DNA from: Halobaculum roseum
GTDB taxonomy: Archaea > Halobacteriota > Halobacteria > Halobacteriales > Haloferacaceae
Length of the DNA stretch: 64,000 bases
Direction of reading: 5' to 3'
Assembly (NCBI RefSeq): GCF_019880245.1
Contig: NZ_CP082288.1
Coordinates: 62,001-126,000, forward strand
In this document: piece by piece, positions 36,914-45,426 of the stretch
Layout: each line of letters starts with the position of its first letter
Position numbering within the stretch: position 1 is the first letter of the stretch
The notes under the pieces: model-generated
Database searches by the model: none
What the model was told of the DNA's origin: nothing
Seen by the model: only the letters and a program-made list of their open reading frames with translations
Made by a program: the position numbers and the translations under genes

Positions 36914-38794
36914 ATGGACAGGAATCCGTATAGGTATCGTGGGGAAATTGAGGATCCGGAATTCTTCGTGGGCCGTGATGATCTGCTAAGTGACATTATG
37001 TACCTTCTTGAGCTCACTGATTCAGATCGCCCTCGCTTTCATAATATTGCAATTACAGGCCCTCCGGAAATAGGGAAGTCCAGCTTGATAAATGTAATGT
37101 CGCAAAGATCGACTTCGATAAACCTCGAAACTATAGAAGTGAATCTGAACGCTGGCCACCATAACGATCCTTCCAAAATATATGAAGAAATATGTGGATC
37201 TTTATCTAAATATCTAGACCAAAATCTAAGAAAGTCATTTCGCGAGTACCTTCGAGGAATAACTGATAGCTTTGAAATTGATCTCAGAGTCTTACGTTAT
37301 GCAGCATCGCCGAGGAATAATGATGAAGACGGAGATCCCCATCAAACAAGTGGGATTAATTCGGTAGATGTCCAACATGACTTAACGAACCTTTACAATA
37401 AGGCTACGGAGGGTACTGAAATAACAGGATTTCTTGTCGTATTTGACAATATTGAGCAGTTTGCTGATCAGACTAGCGAGCTAAGCGTGATTATTGATGC
37501 CTTCATAAAGACTTACGGGTTCAACGTCGTCATTTCTGGAACAAAGGGTGTCTTTGAGAATTCAGATGTAATGATAGATTCCACTGAATTTGATAAATTT
37601 GAGCTCGAACCTTTCAATGAGATGTCAAAAACGAGAGAATGCTTAGAAATCCCGTTAACTGGTGAAGATACTCCAACACTCCCTGATAAGACTGTCCGAG
37701 ATATTCATTCCCTATCTCAAGGTAATCCTTACGAAATTAATATGCTCGCTTTTTACATGTATAAAGTATATCCTGAAAACAGTTCAGAAGTTCTTCATCT
37801 CACTCCTGAAGCCATCTCTGAAGCGGCTGAGCAAATAAGATCGAGTGGGTCAAAAGCTGAATCAGAAGTAATTTCCAAAATTCAAACCTTATCCGATGAT
37901 GAGCTTAAACTTCTAATTCCTCTCATAGAAAACCCCAAGCTGCCAAAGGATTGGTTGATCAGTTATGCGCTTCTGATTTCTTTCGATACTCTTGATCTAG
38001 AGGAAATAATTAGTCGTAAACGGAATATCTATGATGGACTTCTGAACCGGATGGTTAATCAAGGGATTATTGAGAGGTCTGAGGATGGGGAATATTTATT
38101 TAATTCAGATGTATACTCAACTGCCTTCGTCAAATACCATGCAATTTCAAATGATATTGTAAGCAATTTCAATAGTAAAAACTTAGATGAGAGTTCCTCT
38201 GAGAATATGAGAGAACGTATATTCTTATCAAGCTTGCACTATCGACTTGTTGATTCAACTATACTCAACGGAATAAACGGAGCACATAGCCATTATTCGT
38301 TCGATGATCCTCCAGGCCCATTCATAAAGTACAGTGAGGTCCTACTAGAGTCGGAGAACTTCGAAATAGATCCACATTCTGACACGAGACTTATTCCTGA
38401 TCGGATTACGCAAGGGTTCTCAAACTTCGAAATCTTTGAAAATCTCACCGTCGATCCATTCAGAGAATCAGATCCGGAACTATCTGATGGGAACAAAAAT
38501 GAAGATGCGTACACAGATGAACAGACTCTTCGATTTAGATGCGAAATTGATTGGACTAACAGCGGATACATGGTCGTCATTCACTCAGATACCGAAGAGA
38601 TCTCCGAGACTGTAGAAACAAGGATTCAATCTCTGTCTCCTGATCTGGATATGCTTGGCTTAGATATTTCATTCGAGACAAGTATGCGATATGTCTCCGA
38701 TGCATGCGAACAATTTGACGATTCAAAAAAGTGCCTTAGGCTTCTCAATCGTGCAAAGTCGATTAATAATAATAATTTATTAATATATATATAA
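36914..38794 (+). CDS. P-loop (STAND/AAA-type) NTPase, N-terminal part of a frame-split NTPase-TPR gene
   Basis: The 626-residue frame has a VGRDDLL entry motif (19-25) typical of STAND/Orc-like ATPases, Walker A GPPEIGKSS (49-57), Walker B FLVVFDN (173-179), and a GLxGNP-like sensor region (LSQGNPYEINML). A winged-helix-like domain follows (KDWLISYALLISF, LLNRMVNQGIIERSEDGEYLF). It then enters repeats resembling TPRs (CLRLLNRAKSIN) and stops abruptly in an AT tract. Codon use is AT-rich, unlike the neighbours. STAND-TPR proteins often act as sensors in defence or signalling. No effector domain is seen at the N-terminus. The stop is probably a frameshift artefact or mutation. Confidence 0.7.
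   Translation: MDRNPYRYRGEIEDPEFFVGRDDLLSDIMYLLELTDSDRPRFHNIAITGPPEIGKSSLINVMSQRSTSINLETIEVNLNAGHHNDPSKIYEEICGSLSKYLDQNLRKSFREYLRGITDSFEIDLRVLRYAASPRNNDEDGDPHQTSGINSVDVQHDLTNLYNKATEGTEITGFLVVFDNIEQFADQTSELSVIIDAFIKTYGFNVVISGTKGVFENSDVMIDSTEFDKFELEPFNEMSKTRECLEIPLTGEDTPTLPDKTVRDIHSLSQGNPYEINMLAFYMYKVYPENSSEVLHLTPEAISEAAEQIRSSGSKAESEVISKIQTLSDDELKLLIPLIENPKLPKDWLISYALLISFDTLDLEEIISRKRNIYDGLLNRMVNQGIIERSEDGEYLFNSDVYSTAFVKYHAISNDIVSNFNSKNLDESSSENMRERIFLSSLHYRLVDSTILNGINGAHSHYSFDDPPGPFIKYSEVLLESENFEIDPHSDTRLIPDRITQGFSNFEIFENLTVDPFRESDPELSDGNKNEDAYTDEQTLRFRCEIDWTNSGYMVVIHSDTEEISETVETRIQSLSPDLDMLGLDISFETSMRYVSDACEQFDDSKKCLRLLNRAKSINNNNLLIYI
38783..38793 (+). repeat. TA dinucleotide tract causing the frame break
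   Basis: ATATATATATA encodes LLIYI before the stop at 38792-38794 in the upstream frame. Two bases further on the same IYI is read in the other frame and continues NESLLHYRN into the TPR region. Loss of one TA unit would join both frames. Confidence 0.7.
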
Positions 38795-39645
38795 ATGAAT
38801 CACTTCTACACTACAGAAACAAAAAGTTGGAGTCTGCCCTTTCAAGTATTAACTATGCCGTTGATAAGTTCCCTAATTGGGCTGACGCCCAGTATCTAAA
38901 GGCACTCATACATGCTGAGAAAGATGAATATGAAAAGGCAGGTGATGCATTCCAAAGAGCTATGGAAATATCTCCAAAAAGCGAAAGATTGCTAGAAAAT
39001 ATTCTATGTACTATGGATAGAGGAAATCCACAAGTTGCCATCGAAGCAGGTGAGCGGCTTAGAAAAATGGACGTTGCGGACGATCATCTCTTATTCCATT
39101 TAGCAAGTGCATATGAAGCAAATGGTGACTATGATAACGCTATTGAAACTGCTGATGACGTTCTGGAGATCTCTAGAGAGGGGTTTTCCGCTAATGCCTC
39201 TAAGATGGTGCAAGCTCGGAGCTTATTTGAACTAGAAGAAAGAGCCGCTTCTACTGAAATTTGCAAAGAACTAATCGATAATCATCCCAATACCACACAC
39301 GAAATCTTCGCTCATTTTATCGCTGGAAGGAACCTTTATCGCTCTCACCCAGAAAAAGCAATTGACCACTTGGATGAATATCTCAATAACCAACCAGAAC
39401 TTGATGATAGTAATAGATCGTTAAGGAGTCTGCGTTTGAAGAACCAATCTAATTCATCAAGTGAAAAACCTGCATTCGCTAGGCTATATAAAGGAATAGC
39501 GAAACTAGAGTTGGGGAATACAAGTGAAGGATTGGACGATCTGAGACATGCAGGAGAACAAAACACAGATATAGCAGAGTACCTACAGAAGGAGGACTTT
39601 TCGGAATATGTCGACTCAGACCAAGTGATTTTCAATCATAAATAA
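38795..39645 (+). pseudogene. TPR part of the split NTPase gene, out of frame
   Basis: The reading frame from about 38776 to 39645 encodes TPR repeats: SALSSINYAVDKFPNWADAQ, EKAGDAFQRAMEISPKSE, DNAIETADDVLEIS, FAHFIAGRNLYRSHPEKAID, KGIAKLELGNTSEGLDDLRH. It has no good start codon (first candidates TTG at 38827 or ATG at 38957) and no ribosome site. Joined to the upstream frame by a 2-base shift it would give one protein of about 909 residues. It may be expressed after slippage or re-initiation, or be dead. Confidence 0.6.
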
Positions 39646-39862
39646 GAGCTAAGAATTGTGTTTCTGATTTCATATCTATCACGGTAACAGCTTCCTTCGC
39701 CAAAATTCTCACATGCTCCAAGCGAGAATAATTGATCAATGTCAGATTATTTTGACTATTTTTGATCCATCTTGTAGACAAAGTAATCAGACAACAAGTT
39801 TCAGAAGAACCCTTGTCCGGTCGAAATTCGCGAACGTGAAAAGTCTCCGGAACCGCCCCCGG

Positions 39863-40954
39863 CTACTCCGCGAGTCGAACGACTTCCCCCGTCTCGGCCG
39901 ACTCGTAGACCGCCTCCAGCGCCCGGGAGTCCACCAGGGCATGTCGACCGTCGGGATAAATCGGCGTCTCCGTCAGCAGGTGGTGGCCGAAGTAGGCGAA
40001 CTCCTCCTCGACCTGGTGGACCGGGTCGACCTCCACGTCCATCCTGACGCCGCCGCGTTCGACCGCCAGTTCGCGCTCCTCGCGCTCGTAGAACGCCGGG
40101 TCGAGGATCAGCCGCCCCTCGGTCCCGGTGATCTCCAGCCGGCTCGCGTGGGCGGCGTTCTGGCTGACGGTGCACATCGCCGCGACGCCGTCGGGGAACT
40201 CCAGCCGGAAGTCCGCGTGTTCGTCGACGCCGGCGAACGCCTCGTGCTCCGTGCGGGTGGTACCCGAGACGGCGACCGGATCGCTGTCGAGGACGAACCG
40301 GGTTGTGTTGAGCGGGTAGATCCCGATGTCCATGAGCGCGCAGCCGCCCGAGAGGTCGGGGTCCAGACGCCACTGGTCGGGATCGCCGGTGAGCTCGCCG
40401 AGCATCGTCTGCGACATCGTCGCGTGGACGTGGACGGGGTCGCCGACGAAGCCCGCGTCGAGGAGGTCCCGCAGTCGTCTGACAACGGGGTCGGTTTGCA
40501 TCCGGTAGCCGACCATCAGGGGGACGCCGGCGTCCGCACAGGTCTCGACGAGTCGCTCGGCGCGCTCGGCCGACACCTCCATCGGTTTCTCACACAGTAC
40601 CGCCTTCCCCTGCTCGGCCGCGGCCTCCACGTACTCGAGGTGCGTCGCGTTCGGCGTCGCGACGTACACCGCGTCGTACTCGCCGGCGACCTCGCCCGTG
40701 CGGAACGCCTCGGGCGTGACGCCGGTCAGGTCGGTCCCGGACGCGACCTCGTCGACGGCGTCGGCGTCGATGTCGGTGACGACGGTCGCTTCGGTGAACG
40801 CCGAGCGCTCGATGCCCGGGAGCGCCCACTCGCGCGAGAACCAGCCGAGCCCGACCAGCGCAATGCGGACCGGCTCGTCGACGGCGTCCGGGTCGAGCGT
40901 CTGCCAGTCGCGGCGGGTGAACTCGTCGACGTACTCGCCGAGTCGCGTGTCCAT
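39863..40954 (-). CDS. Gfo/Idh/MocA dehydrogenase, D-xylose 1-dehydrogenase-like
   Basis: The protein has 363 residues. Near the N-terminus FTRRDWQTL followed by IALVGLGWFSREWALPGI resembles the NADP-dependent D-xylose dehydrogenase of haloarchaea. The family motifs are present: the cofactor loop GLGWFSRE, VATPNATH, and CEKPMEVSAERAE with the catalytic-type Lys in EKP. The second half (VHVHATMSQTML, CALMDIGIYPLNTTRF) is the substrate domain with the DxGxYxxN pattern. It is the first gene after the AT-rich insert. Sugar specificity cannot be decided from sequence alone. Confidence 0.82.
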   Translation of the reverse strand: MDTRLGEYVDEFTRRDWQTLDPDAVDEPVRIALVGLGWFSREWALPGIERSAFTEATVVTDIDADAVDEVASGTDLTGVTPEAFRTGEVAGEYDAVYVATPNATHLEYVEAAAEQGKAVLCEKPMEVSAERAERLVETCADAGVPLMVGYRMQTDPVVRRLRDLLDAGFVGDPVHVHATMSQTMLGELTGDPDQWRLDPDLSGGCALMDIGIYPLNTTRFVLDSDPVAVSGTTRTEHEAFAGVDEHADFRLEFPDGVAAMCTVSQNAAHASRLEITGTEGRLILDPAFYEREERELAVERGGVRMDVEVDPVHQVEEEFAYFGHHLLTETPIYPDGRHALVDSRALEAVYESAETGEVVRLAE

Positions 40955-41018
40955 GGTGTCGGGTGATTTCCGCGGGAGCCGATAAGTCCGCCGGAGGCGG
41001 CGACCGGACCGGGAGCGG

Positions 41019-41954
41019 TCAGTCCGCGGTCCTCGCGTCGGTGCCGGTCCATGCCGTGATCTCGGCGCGGATCGCGCGTCGCTTCAGCAGGACGAACCCC
41101 GAGAAGATGAGGAGGAACCCGCCCGCCGTCGCGACCGATGGCACCTCCTGGAGGAACGCCCATCCCGCCAGGGCCGCGAATATCGGCGCGACGTAGCTGA
41201 CGAGGTTGATCTCGATGGGGCCGAGGCGATCGAGTAGCTCGAAATAGATGAGGAAGCCGATCGCGCTGGCGGCCAGCGAGAGGTACGCGAGCGCGGCGAT
41301 CGACTCCCCGTTGAGGACGATACGTCCGGCCGACTCCCCGAGCGCGAGCGAGACGACGTGCATGATCACCGCGCCGGCGATCATCGACCACGCCTCCATC
41401 GTCGCGATCGGGAGATCGGAGTCGACGCGCCGCGTGAGGACGCTGCCGAGCGCGAACGCGGCGGCGGCGCCGAGGATGAGTAGCTTCGGAACCGTGCCGC
41501 CCGCGAGCAGGTTCGAGGGGTCGAGTTCCGAGAGCACCGCGACGCCGACGAGTCCGAGGACCATGCCGACGACACCGACGGCAGTCAGCCGCTCGTTGGG
41601 AAGCAGTCCACGGGCGAAGCCGGTCGTGAGCACCGGGCTGAGGCTCACGACGACCGCTGCGGCCGCGCTGGTCACGGTCGGGTCGGTCTGCCCGATGAAC
41701 AACAGCGCGTGATACGCCGCGATGAGCAACACCGCACCGATCGCGACCTCGGTCCACTCCGCACGGTCCCGGGGCAACGGCACGTCCGTCGCGTACAGGG
41801 CGTACGCCAGCATCACGACGCCGGCGATGTCGTAGCGGATCGCCGCGAACAGCACCGGCGGGAAGTACGCCAATCCAGCCTTGATCGCCATGAACGCCGA
41901 GCCCCAGACGGCCGCCAACACGAGGAACAGCCCGAGGCTTCGATACCGTGTCAC
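41019..41954 (-). CDS. EamA/DMT-family transporter
   Basis: The protein has 311 residues, about ten hydrophobic segments and two EamA repeats. The first begins FLVLAAVWGSAFMAIKAG and contains PVLFAAIRYDIAG; the second begins LLILGAAAAFALGSVLTRR and ends VAPIFAALAGWAFLQEVPS. These are standard drug/metabolite exporter signatures. It precedes the sugar dehydrogenase gene on the same strand with a 64-base gap. Substrate unknown. Confidence 0.85.
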   Translation of the reverse strand: MTRYRSLGLFLVLAAVWGSAFMAIKAGLAYFPPVLFAAIRYDIAGVVMLAYALYATDVPLPRDRAEWTEVAIGAVLLIAAYHALLFIGQTDPTVTSAAAAVVVSLSPVLTTGFARGLLPNERLTAVGVVGMVLGLVGVAVLSELDPSNLLAGGTVPKLLILGAAAAFALGSVLTRRVDSDLPIATMEAWSMIAGAVIMHVVSLALGESAGRIVLNGESIAALAYLSLAASAIGFLIYFELLDRLGPIEINLVSYVAPIFAALAGWAFLQEVPSVATAGGFLLIFSGFVLLKRRAIRAEITAWTGTDARTAD

Positions 41955-42090
41955 GGTCGGTGTCGGTCGCCGGTGGGTCTGAACGTTACGACTCGCGGGT
42001 CCCGCCGCCCGCGGGTTGAAGGTGCCACCGCCATCCGGCCGTCGTCCGCCTCCGGGATGACTTATGCCGCTCGGCGCGGCACTGTCACCC

Positions 42091-43116
42091 GTGCCTCAGC
42101 GCCGCTTCGCCGTCCCCGACGCGCCCGACCCGGAGTACGAACTGTCCGCCGACGAGGCCGTCCACTACGAATGGGACGCGGCGATCGATCCTGCCCTCAC
42201 CGTCGATCCGGGAAGCGTGATCCGCTTCGACTGTCGCGACGCCTACGACGGCCAGGTCGACCCGCCGGCGACCGTCGAGAAACTGCTCGCCGTCGACGCC
42301 GACGGTCACCCGCTCACCGGCCCGGTCGCGGTCGAGGGTGCCGAGCCGGGCGACACGCTCGCGGTCGACCTGCTCGCGTTCGAACACCGAGGTCGAGGTG
42401 TCACAGCCGTCCCGCCCGGCGAGCGTGAGGGCGGGCTACTCCCCGAGGAGTTCCGAGACCCGCACGTCCGGGAGTGGGATCTCGACGCCTCCCGCGAGGG
42501 AACGCCCGTCGCGACGTTCGTCGACTCCGACGCGCCCGACGTGGCGGTGCCGCTGGCGCCGTTCCCGGGGAACCTCGGCGTCGCCCCCGGCGACGAGGGG
42601 CCGCACTCGACGATGCCGCCGCGTCGCGTCGGCGGAAACGTGGACGTGAAGCACCTGACCACGGGCTCCCGCCTGTACCTCCCGGTCGAGGCGGCGGGGG
42701 CGCTGTTCTCTATCGGCGACTGTCACGCCGCACAGGGCGACGGCGAGGTGTGTCTCACCGGTATCGAGGCGCCGATGGCCGTCACCCTCCGCCTCGATCT
42801 CGTCGACGATCACCCCGTCGACGGCCCGCAGTTCGAGACCGACGGCCCGTTCACCTCCGCCGGTCACGACGAACGAACGTATGCGACGACCGGCATCGAG
42901 CCCGACCTGATGGACGCGGCGAAGGCGGCGATCAGCGACATGATCGCGCACCTCCACGACCGGCGGGGGTTCTCCCGCCCGGACGCCTACGTGCTGTGTT
43001 CGGCGGCGGTCGACCTGAAGATCAATCAGGTCGTCGACGCACCCAACTGGACCGTGTCGGCGTACCTCCCCGAGTCTGTGCTCGCGGGACCCGACGGGGA
43101 TGGGTTCGGGCCGTAA
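42091..43116 (+). CDS. Acetamidase/formamidase family amidohydrolase
   Basis: The protein has 341 residues from GTG 42091 (350 from ATG 42064). I prefer 42091 because CTTATG (42061-42066) fits a TATA box about 27 bases upstream and the extra residues are not acidic. Family motifs include VEGAEPGDTLAVDLLA, GPHSTMPPRRVGGNVDVKHL (metal/substrate region) and LFSIGDCHAAQGDGEVCLTG. FmdA/AmdA enzymes release ammonia from short amides. The isomerase gene follows 33 bases later, so they may be co-transcribed. Confidence 0.88.
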   Translation: MPQRRFAVPDAPDPEYELSADEAVHYEWDAAIDPALTVDPGSVIRFDCRDAYDGQVDPPATVEKLLAVDADGHPLTGPVAVEGAEPGDTLAVDLLAFEHRGRGVTAVPPGEREGGLLPEEFRDPHVREWDLDASREGTPVATFVDSDAPDVAVPLAPFPGNLGVAPGDEGPHSTMPPRRVGGNVDVKHLTTGSRLYLPVEAAGALFSIGDCHAAQGDGEVCLTGIEAPMAVTLRLDLVDDHPVDGPQFETDGPFTSAGHDERTYATTGIEPDLMDAAKAAISDMIAHLHDRRGFSRPDAYVLCSAAVDLKINQVVDAPNWTVSAYLPESVLAGPDGDGFGP

Positions 43117-43148
43117 CCGACTACCGGCAGGGACGCGGACGGGAACGC

Positions 43149-43925
43149 ATGACGGACGTTCGACGTGAGAAGGACCCCCGATTCGGGTTCCAACTGTACA
43201 GCCTCCGGGACATCGACGATCCACTCGACACCGTCATCCGGCACGTCGGCGACGCCGGCGTCGAGGGCGTGGAGTTCGCGGGCGTCGACGCCGCCGGCGT
43301 CGCCGGCGAGGACCCCGACGACATCCGGGGGGCGCTGGACGCGGCGAGCGTGTCGGCGGCCGGCGCTCACGTGGACCTGGCGGCGATCGAGTCGGAGCCT
43401 GCGGCTGTCGCCGCGAGGTGTACTACCCTCGGCTGCGACCGCGTCGTCGTTCCGTGGCTCGATCCCGAACACTTCCGGTCGGCGGCGTCGGTTCGGCGGG
43501 CCGCCGAACGGCTCTCAGCGGCCGCCGACGAGCTGTCGGACCGCGGGCTGGACCTCCACTACCACAACCACGATCAGGAGTTCGTCCGGGTCGACGGCGA
43601 GTACGCGTTACATCGCCTGCTGGCGCTCGCCGACGGCGTCGGTCTGGAACCGGATCTCGGATGGGCCGGCGCCGCCGGCGCCGAGCCGCTGACGCTGCTC
43701 TCGCGGTACGCCGACCGGATCGACCTCCTTCACCTCAAGGACTACGACGCCGAGACGGGAACGACGGTTCCGGTCGGCGACGGCGACATCGACCTGTCGG
43801 CCGTCGCCGACGCGGCCAGCGGCCATGGCATCGACTGGGTGATCTACGAGGCTGAGGGCGGAGCGGACACCTACGACACCCTCGATGCGGCGGCTCAGGT
43901 CGGTGCCGACCACTTTTCGGATTGA
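43149..43925 (+). CDS. Sugar phosphate isomerase/epimerase (xylose-isomerase-like TIM barrel)
   Basis: The protein has 258 residues. GFQLYSLRD opens the barrel, and VEGVEFAGV, LHYHNHDQEF (metal-ligand region), LEPDLGWAGAAGA, IDLLHLKDYD and WVIYEAEGG are the expected strands with metal ligands. It belongs to the AP-endonuclease-2 superfamily (IolE/Hyi-like). ATG 43149 follows the amidase. Substrate unknown; linkage with an amidase and sugar dehydrogenase suggests catabolism of a sugar or sugar derivative, but this is only a guess. Confidence 0.85.
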   Translation: MTDVRREKDPRFGFQLYSLRDIDDPLDTVIRHVGDAGVEGVEFAGVDAAGVAGEDPDDIRGALDAASVSAAGAHVDLAAIESEPAAVAARCTTLGCDRVVVPWLDPEHFRSAASVRRAAERLSAAADELSDRGLDLHYHNHDQEFVRVDGEYALHRLLALADGVGLEPDLGWAGAAGAEPLTLLSRYADRIDLLHLKDYDAETGTTVPVGDGDIDLSAVADAASGHGIDWVIYEAEGGADTYDTLDAAAQVGADHFSD

Positions 43926-43946
43926 GCCCGCGGGCGATCGGGGCGC

Positions 43947-44528
43947 TCACGCCGGCAACACGAGGTTGATCGCCGCGACGACGATCCCGGCCAGGCCCAT
44001 CCGTGCGGCGGCGACGTACCACCGCTGGTCGGAGATAGAGCCCATGTACGCCCCGAAGGCGCCCAGCACACACACCGCGATCGCGACGGAGACCGCACCG
44101 GCGGTCGCCATCGTGAACGTGCTCCCCTCGAACACGAACGGCGTGAGCGGGAGGAGGATCCCGATCAGGGGGCCCAGCCCGCTCGCGGCGGCGTGGACCA
44201 GCCGCGTGGTCGTCTGTTCGCGCTGGATCCGCGTGTCGTCGAGGTCGACGAGCATCGCCGCCTCCAGCCGGAGGATCTCCGCGCGCGTCTCGGCGCGTTC
44301 GATCTCCCAGACGCTCCACACCGCCGAGGTCCCGAGTCCGACGGCGGCACTCAGGCCGATCCTGACGACGACCGTTCCGCTCGGGATCCCGGACAGGACG
44401 GCGCCGACGACGATGCCGATCCCGGTCAGGGTTCCGTCGAACCCGTTGGAGACGAAGTACCGCCGGGCGATCGCTCGAACGTCCTCACGCGCGATCGTTC
44501 GCGCGAACCGCGATCGAAGCGACGACAC
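43947..44528 (-). CDS. VIT1/CCC1-type membrane protein
   Basis: The protein has 193 residues. FVSNGFDGTLTGIGIVVGA matches the opening signature of CCC1/VIT1 iron/manganese transporters (SDGLLTVLGI-like), followed by a charged loop (EIERAETRAEILRLE) and later paired hydrophobic segments. The usual multi-Glu metal loop is short, so transport activity is uncertain. It lies six bases from the DUF211 gene's stop, downstream of it on the same strand. Confidence 0.65.
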   Translation of the reverse strand: MSSLRSRFARTIAREDVRAIARRYFVSNGFDGTLTGIGIVVGAVLSGIPSGTVVVRIGLSAAVGLGTSAVWSVWEIERAETRAEILRLEAAMLVDLDDTRIQREQTTTRLVHAAASGLGPLIGILLPLTPFVFEGSTFTMATAGAVSVAIAVCVLGAFGAYMGSISDQRWYVAAARMGLAGIVVAAINLVLPA

Positions 44529-44534
44529 GGTCGA

Positions 44535-44828
44535 TCAGTCGTCCGACCCCGGCGCGAGCGTGTCGGTCGAGGGGCTGTCGCCGCAGGCCACCTCGTCGAC
44601 CGAGTGGACCGTCGCGCCGACCCCCTCGACGGTCTCTACGACGGCGTCGTAGTCGACGTCCTCCCCCTCGACGGTCACCTCGATGTTCTGCACGTCGCGA
44701 TCCAGTTCGATGAGCCGCGAACTCGCGGAGTCGACGCCCGCCGTCTCGCTTACCCGCTCGGTGAACTCGACTAACGGCGGGGCGTGCGGCTTCAACACGT
44801 CGACGACGACCCTGCGAACTGGTGCCAT
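44535..44828 (-). CDS. DUF211-family protein
   Basis: The protein has 97 residues. VVVDVLKPHAPPLVEFTERV and NIEVTVEGEDVDYDAVVETV match the ferredoxin-like fold of DUF211, widespread in archaea with no settled function. The start is taken at ATG 44828, not further upstream, because a TATA-like TTACTTATAC lies at the right distance. The Cys-containing acidic tail (EVACGDSPSTD) is specific to this copy. Probably co-transcribed with the VIT1-like gene. Confidence 0.75.
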   Translation of the reverse strand: MAPVRRVVVDVLKPHAPPLVEFTERVSETAGVDSASSRLIELDRDVQNIEVTVEGEDVDYDAVVETVEGVGATVHSVDEVACGDSPSTDTLAPGSDD

Positions 44829-44850
44829 ATCGCGAAATACGTCGGATCGC

Positions 44851-44860
44851 GTATAAGTAA
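44851..44860 (-). promoter_or_regulatory. TATA box of the DUF211 gene
   Basis: On the minus strand TTACTTATAC is centred 27 bases before the ATG at 44828. Confidence 0.55.
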
Positions 44861-44970
44861 TCGGTCGAGGTTCCGAGGGCGCGGCAACGCGAACGGGACG
44901 ACCGGGGTTCGATCGGGATCGCTGGGATCCGTCGACCCGTTTTTTCACTCTCGGTGATGTATCTCCGGAT

Positions 44971-45426
44971 ATGAGCGCCCCCGACGCGGTAACGATGGAC
45001 GACGACGAACGCGACGAGTTCCTCGGAACCGGCGGCGTCGGTGTCCTCTCGTTGGCCCCCGACGACGGGGCCGACGAGCCGCCCCACAGCGTGCCCGTCT
45101 CGTACGGCTACGACGGCCGCAAGGAGACGTTCTATTTCCGTCTGGCCGTCGGAAGCGACAGCGAGAAACCCCCGCTCGCCGACCGCGCGGTCACGTTCGT
45201 CACCTACGACACCGTCGACGACCGGTGGCACAGCGTCGTCGCGTCGGGCCGACTCGAAGGCACCACCGACGACGAGATCTCGACGGAGTCGCTGGCAGGA
45301 CTCGATCGGGTGGGTATCCCGCTGGTCGACGCGTTCGGCCGGCCGACGGCGGACGTGCAGTTCGAGTTCCACCGGCTCGTCCCCGACAGCCTCACCGGGC
45401 GCAAGGAGTCGAGCCCCGAGGTGTGA
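44971..45426 (+). CDS. Pyridoxamine 5'-phosphate oxidase-like flavin-binding protein
   Basis: The protein has 151 residues with the split-barrel outline of the PNPOx-like family: FLGTGGVGVLSLAPDD, HSVPVSYGYDG, TFYFRLAVGS, VTFVTYDTVDDRWHSVVASG, then DVQFEFHRLVPDSLTGRK. Such haloarchaeal proteins bind FMN or F420-type cofactors; the reaction is unknown. Its stop overlaps the GTG start of the permease gene. Confidence 0.8.
   Translation: MSAPDAVTMDDDERDEFLGTGGVGVLSLAPDDGADEPPHSVPVSYGYDGRKETFYFRLAVGSDSEKPPLADRAVTFVTYDTVDDRWHSVVASGRLEGTTDDEISTESLAGLDRVGIPLVDAFGRPTADVQFEFHRLVPDSLTGRKESSPEV

Larger units (their letters stand above)
36830..39850. other. AT-rich inserted segment (genomic island)
   Basis: From roughly 36830 to 39850 the DNA turns sharply AT-rich, with codons ending in A/T, between GC-rich neighbours. 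It holds one split NTPase-TPR gene plus about 200 bases of gene-free AT-rich flank (39646-39862). No integrase, inverted repeats or tRNA border is visible, so the mechanism of acquisition cannot be stated. Confidence 0.7.
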
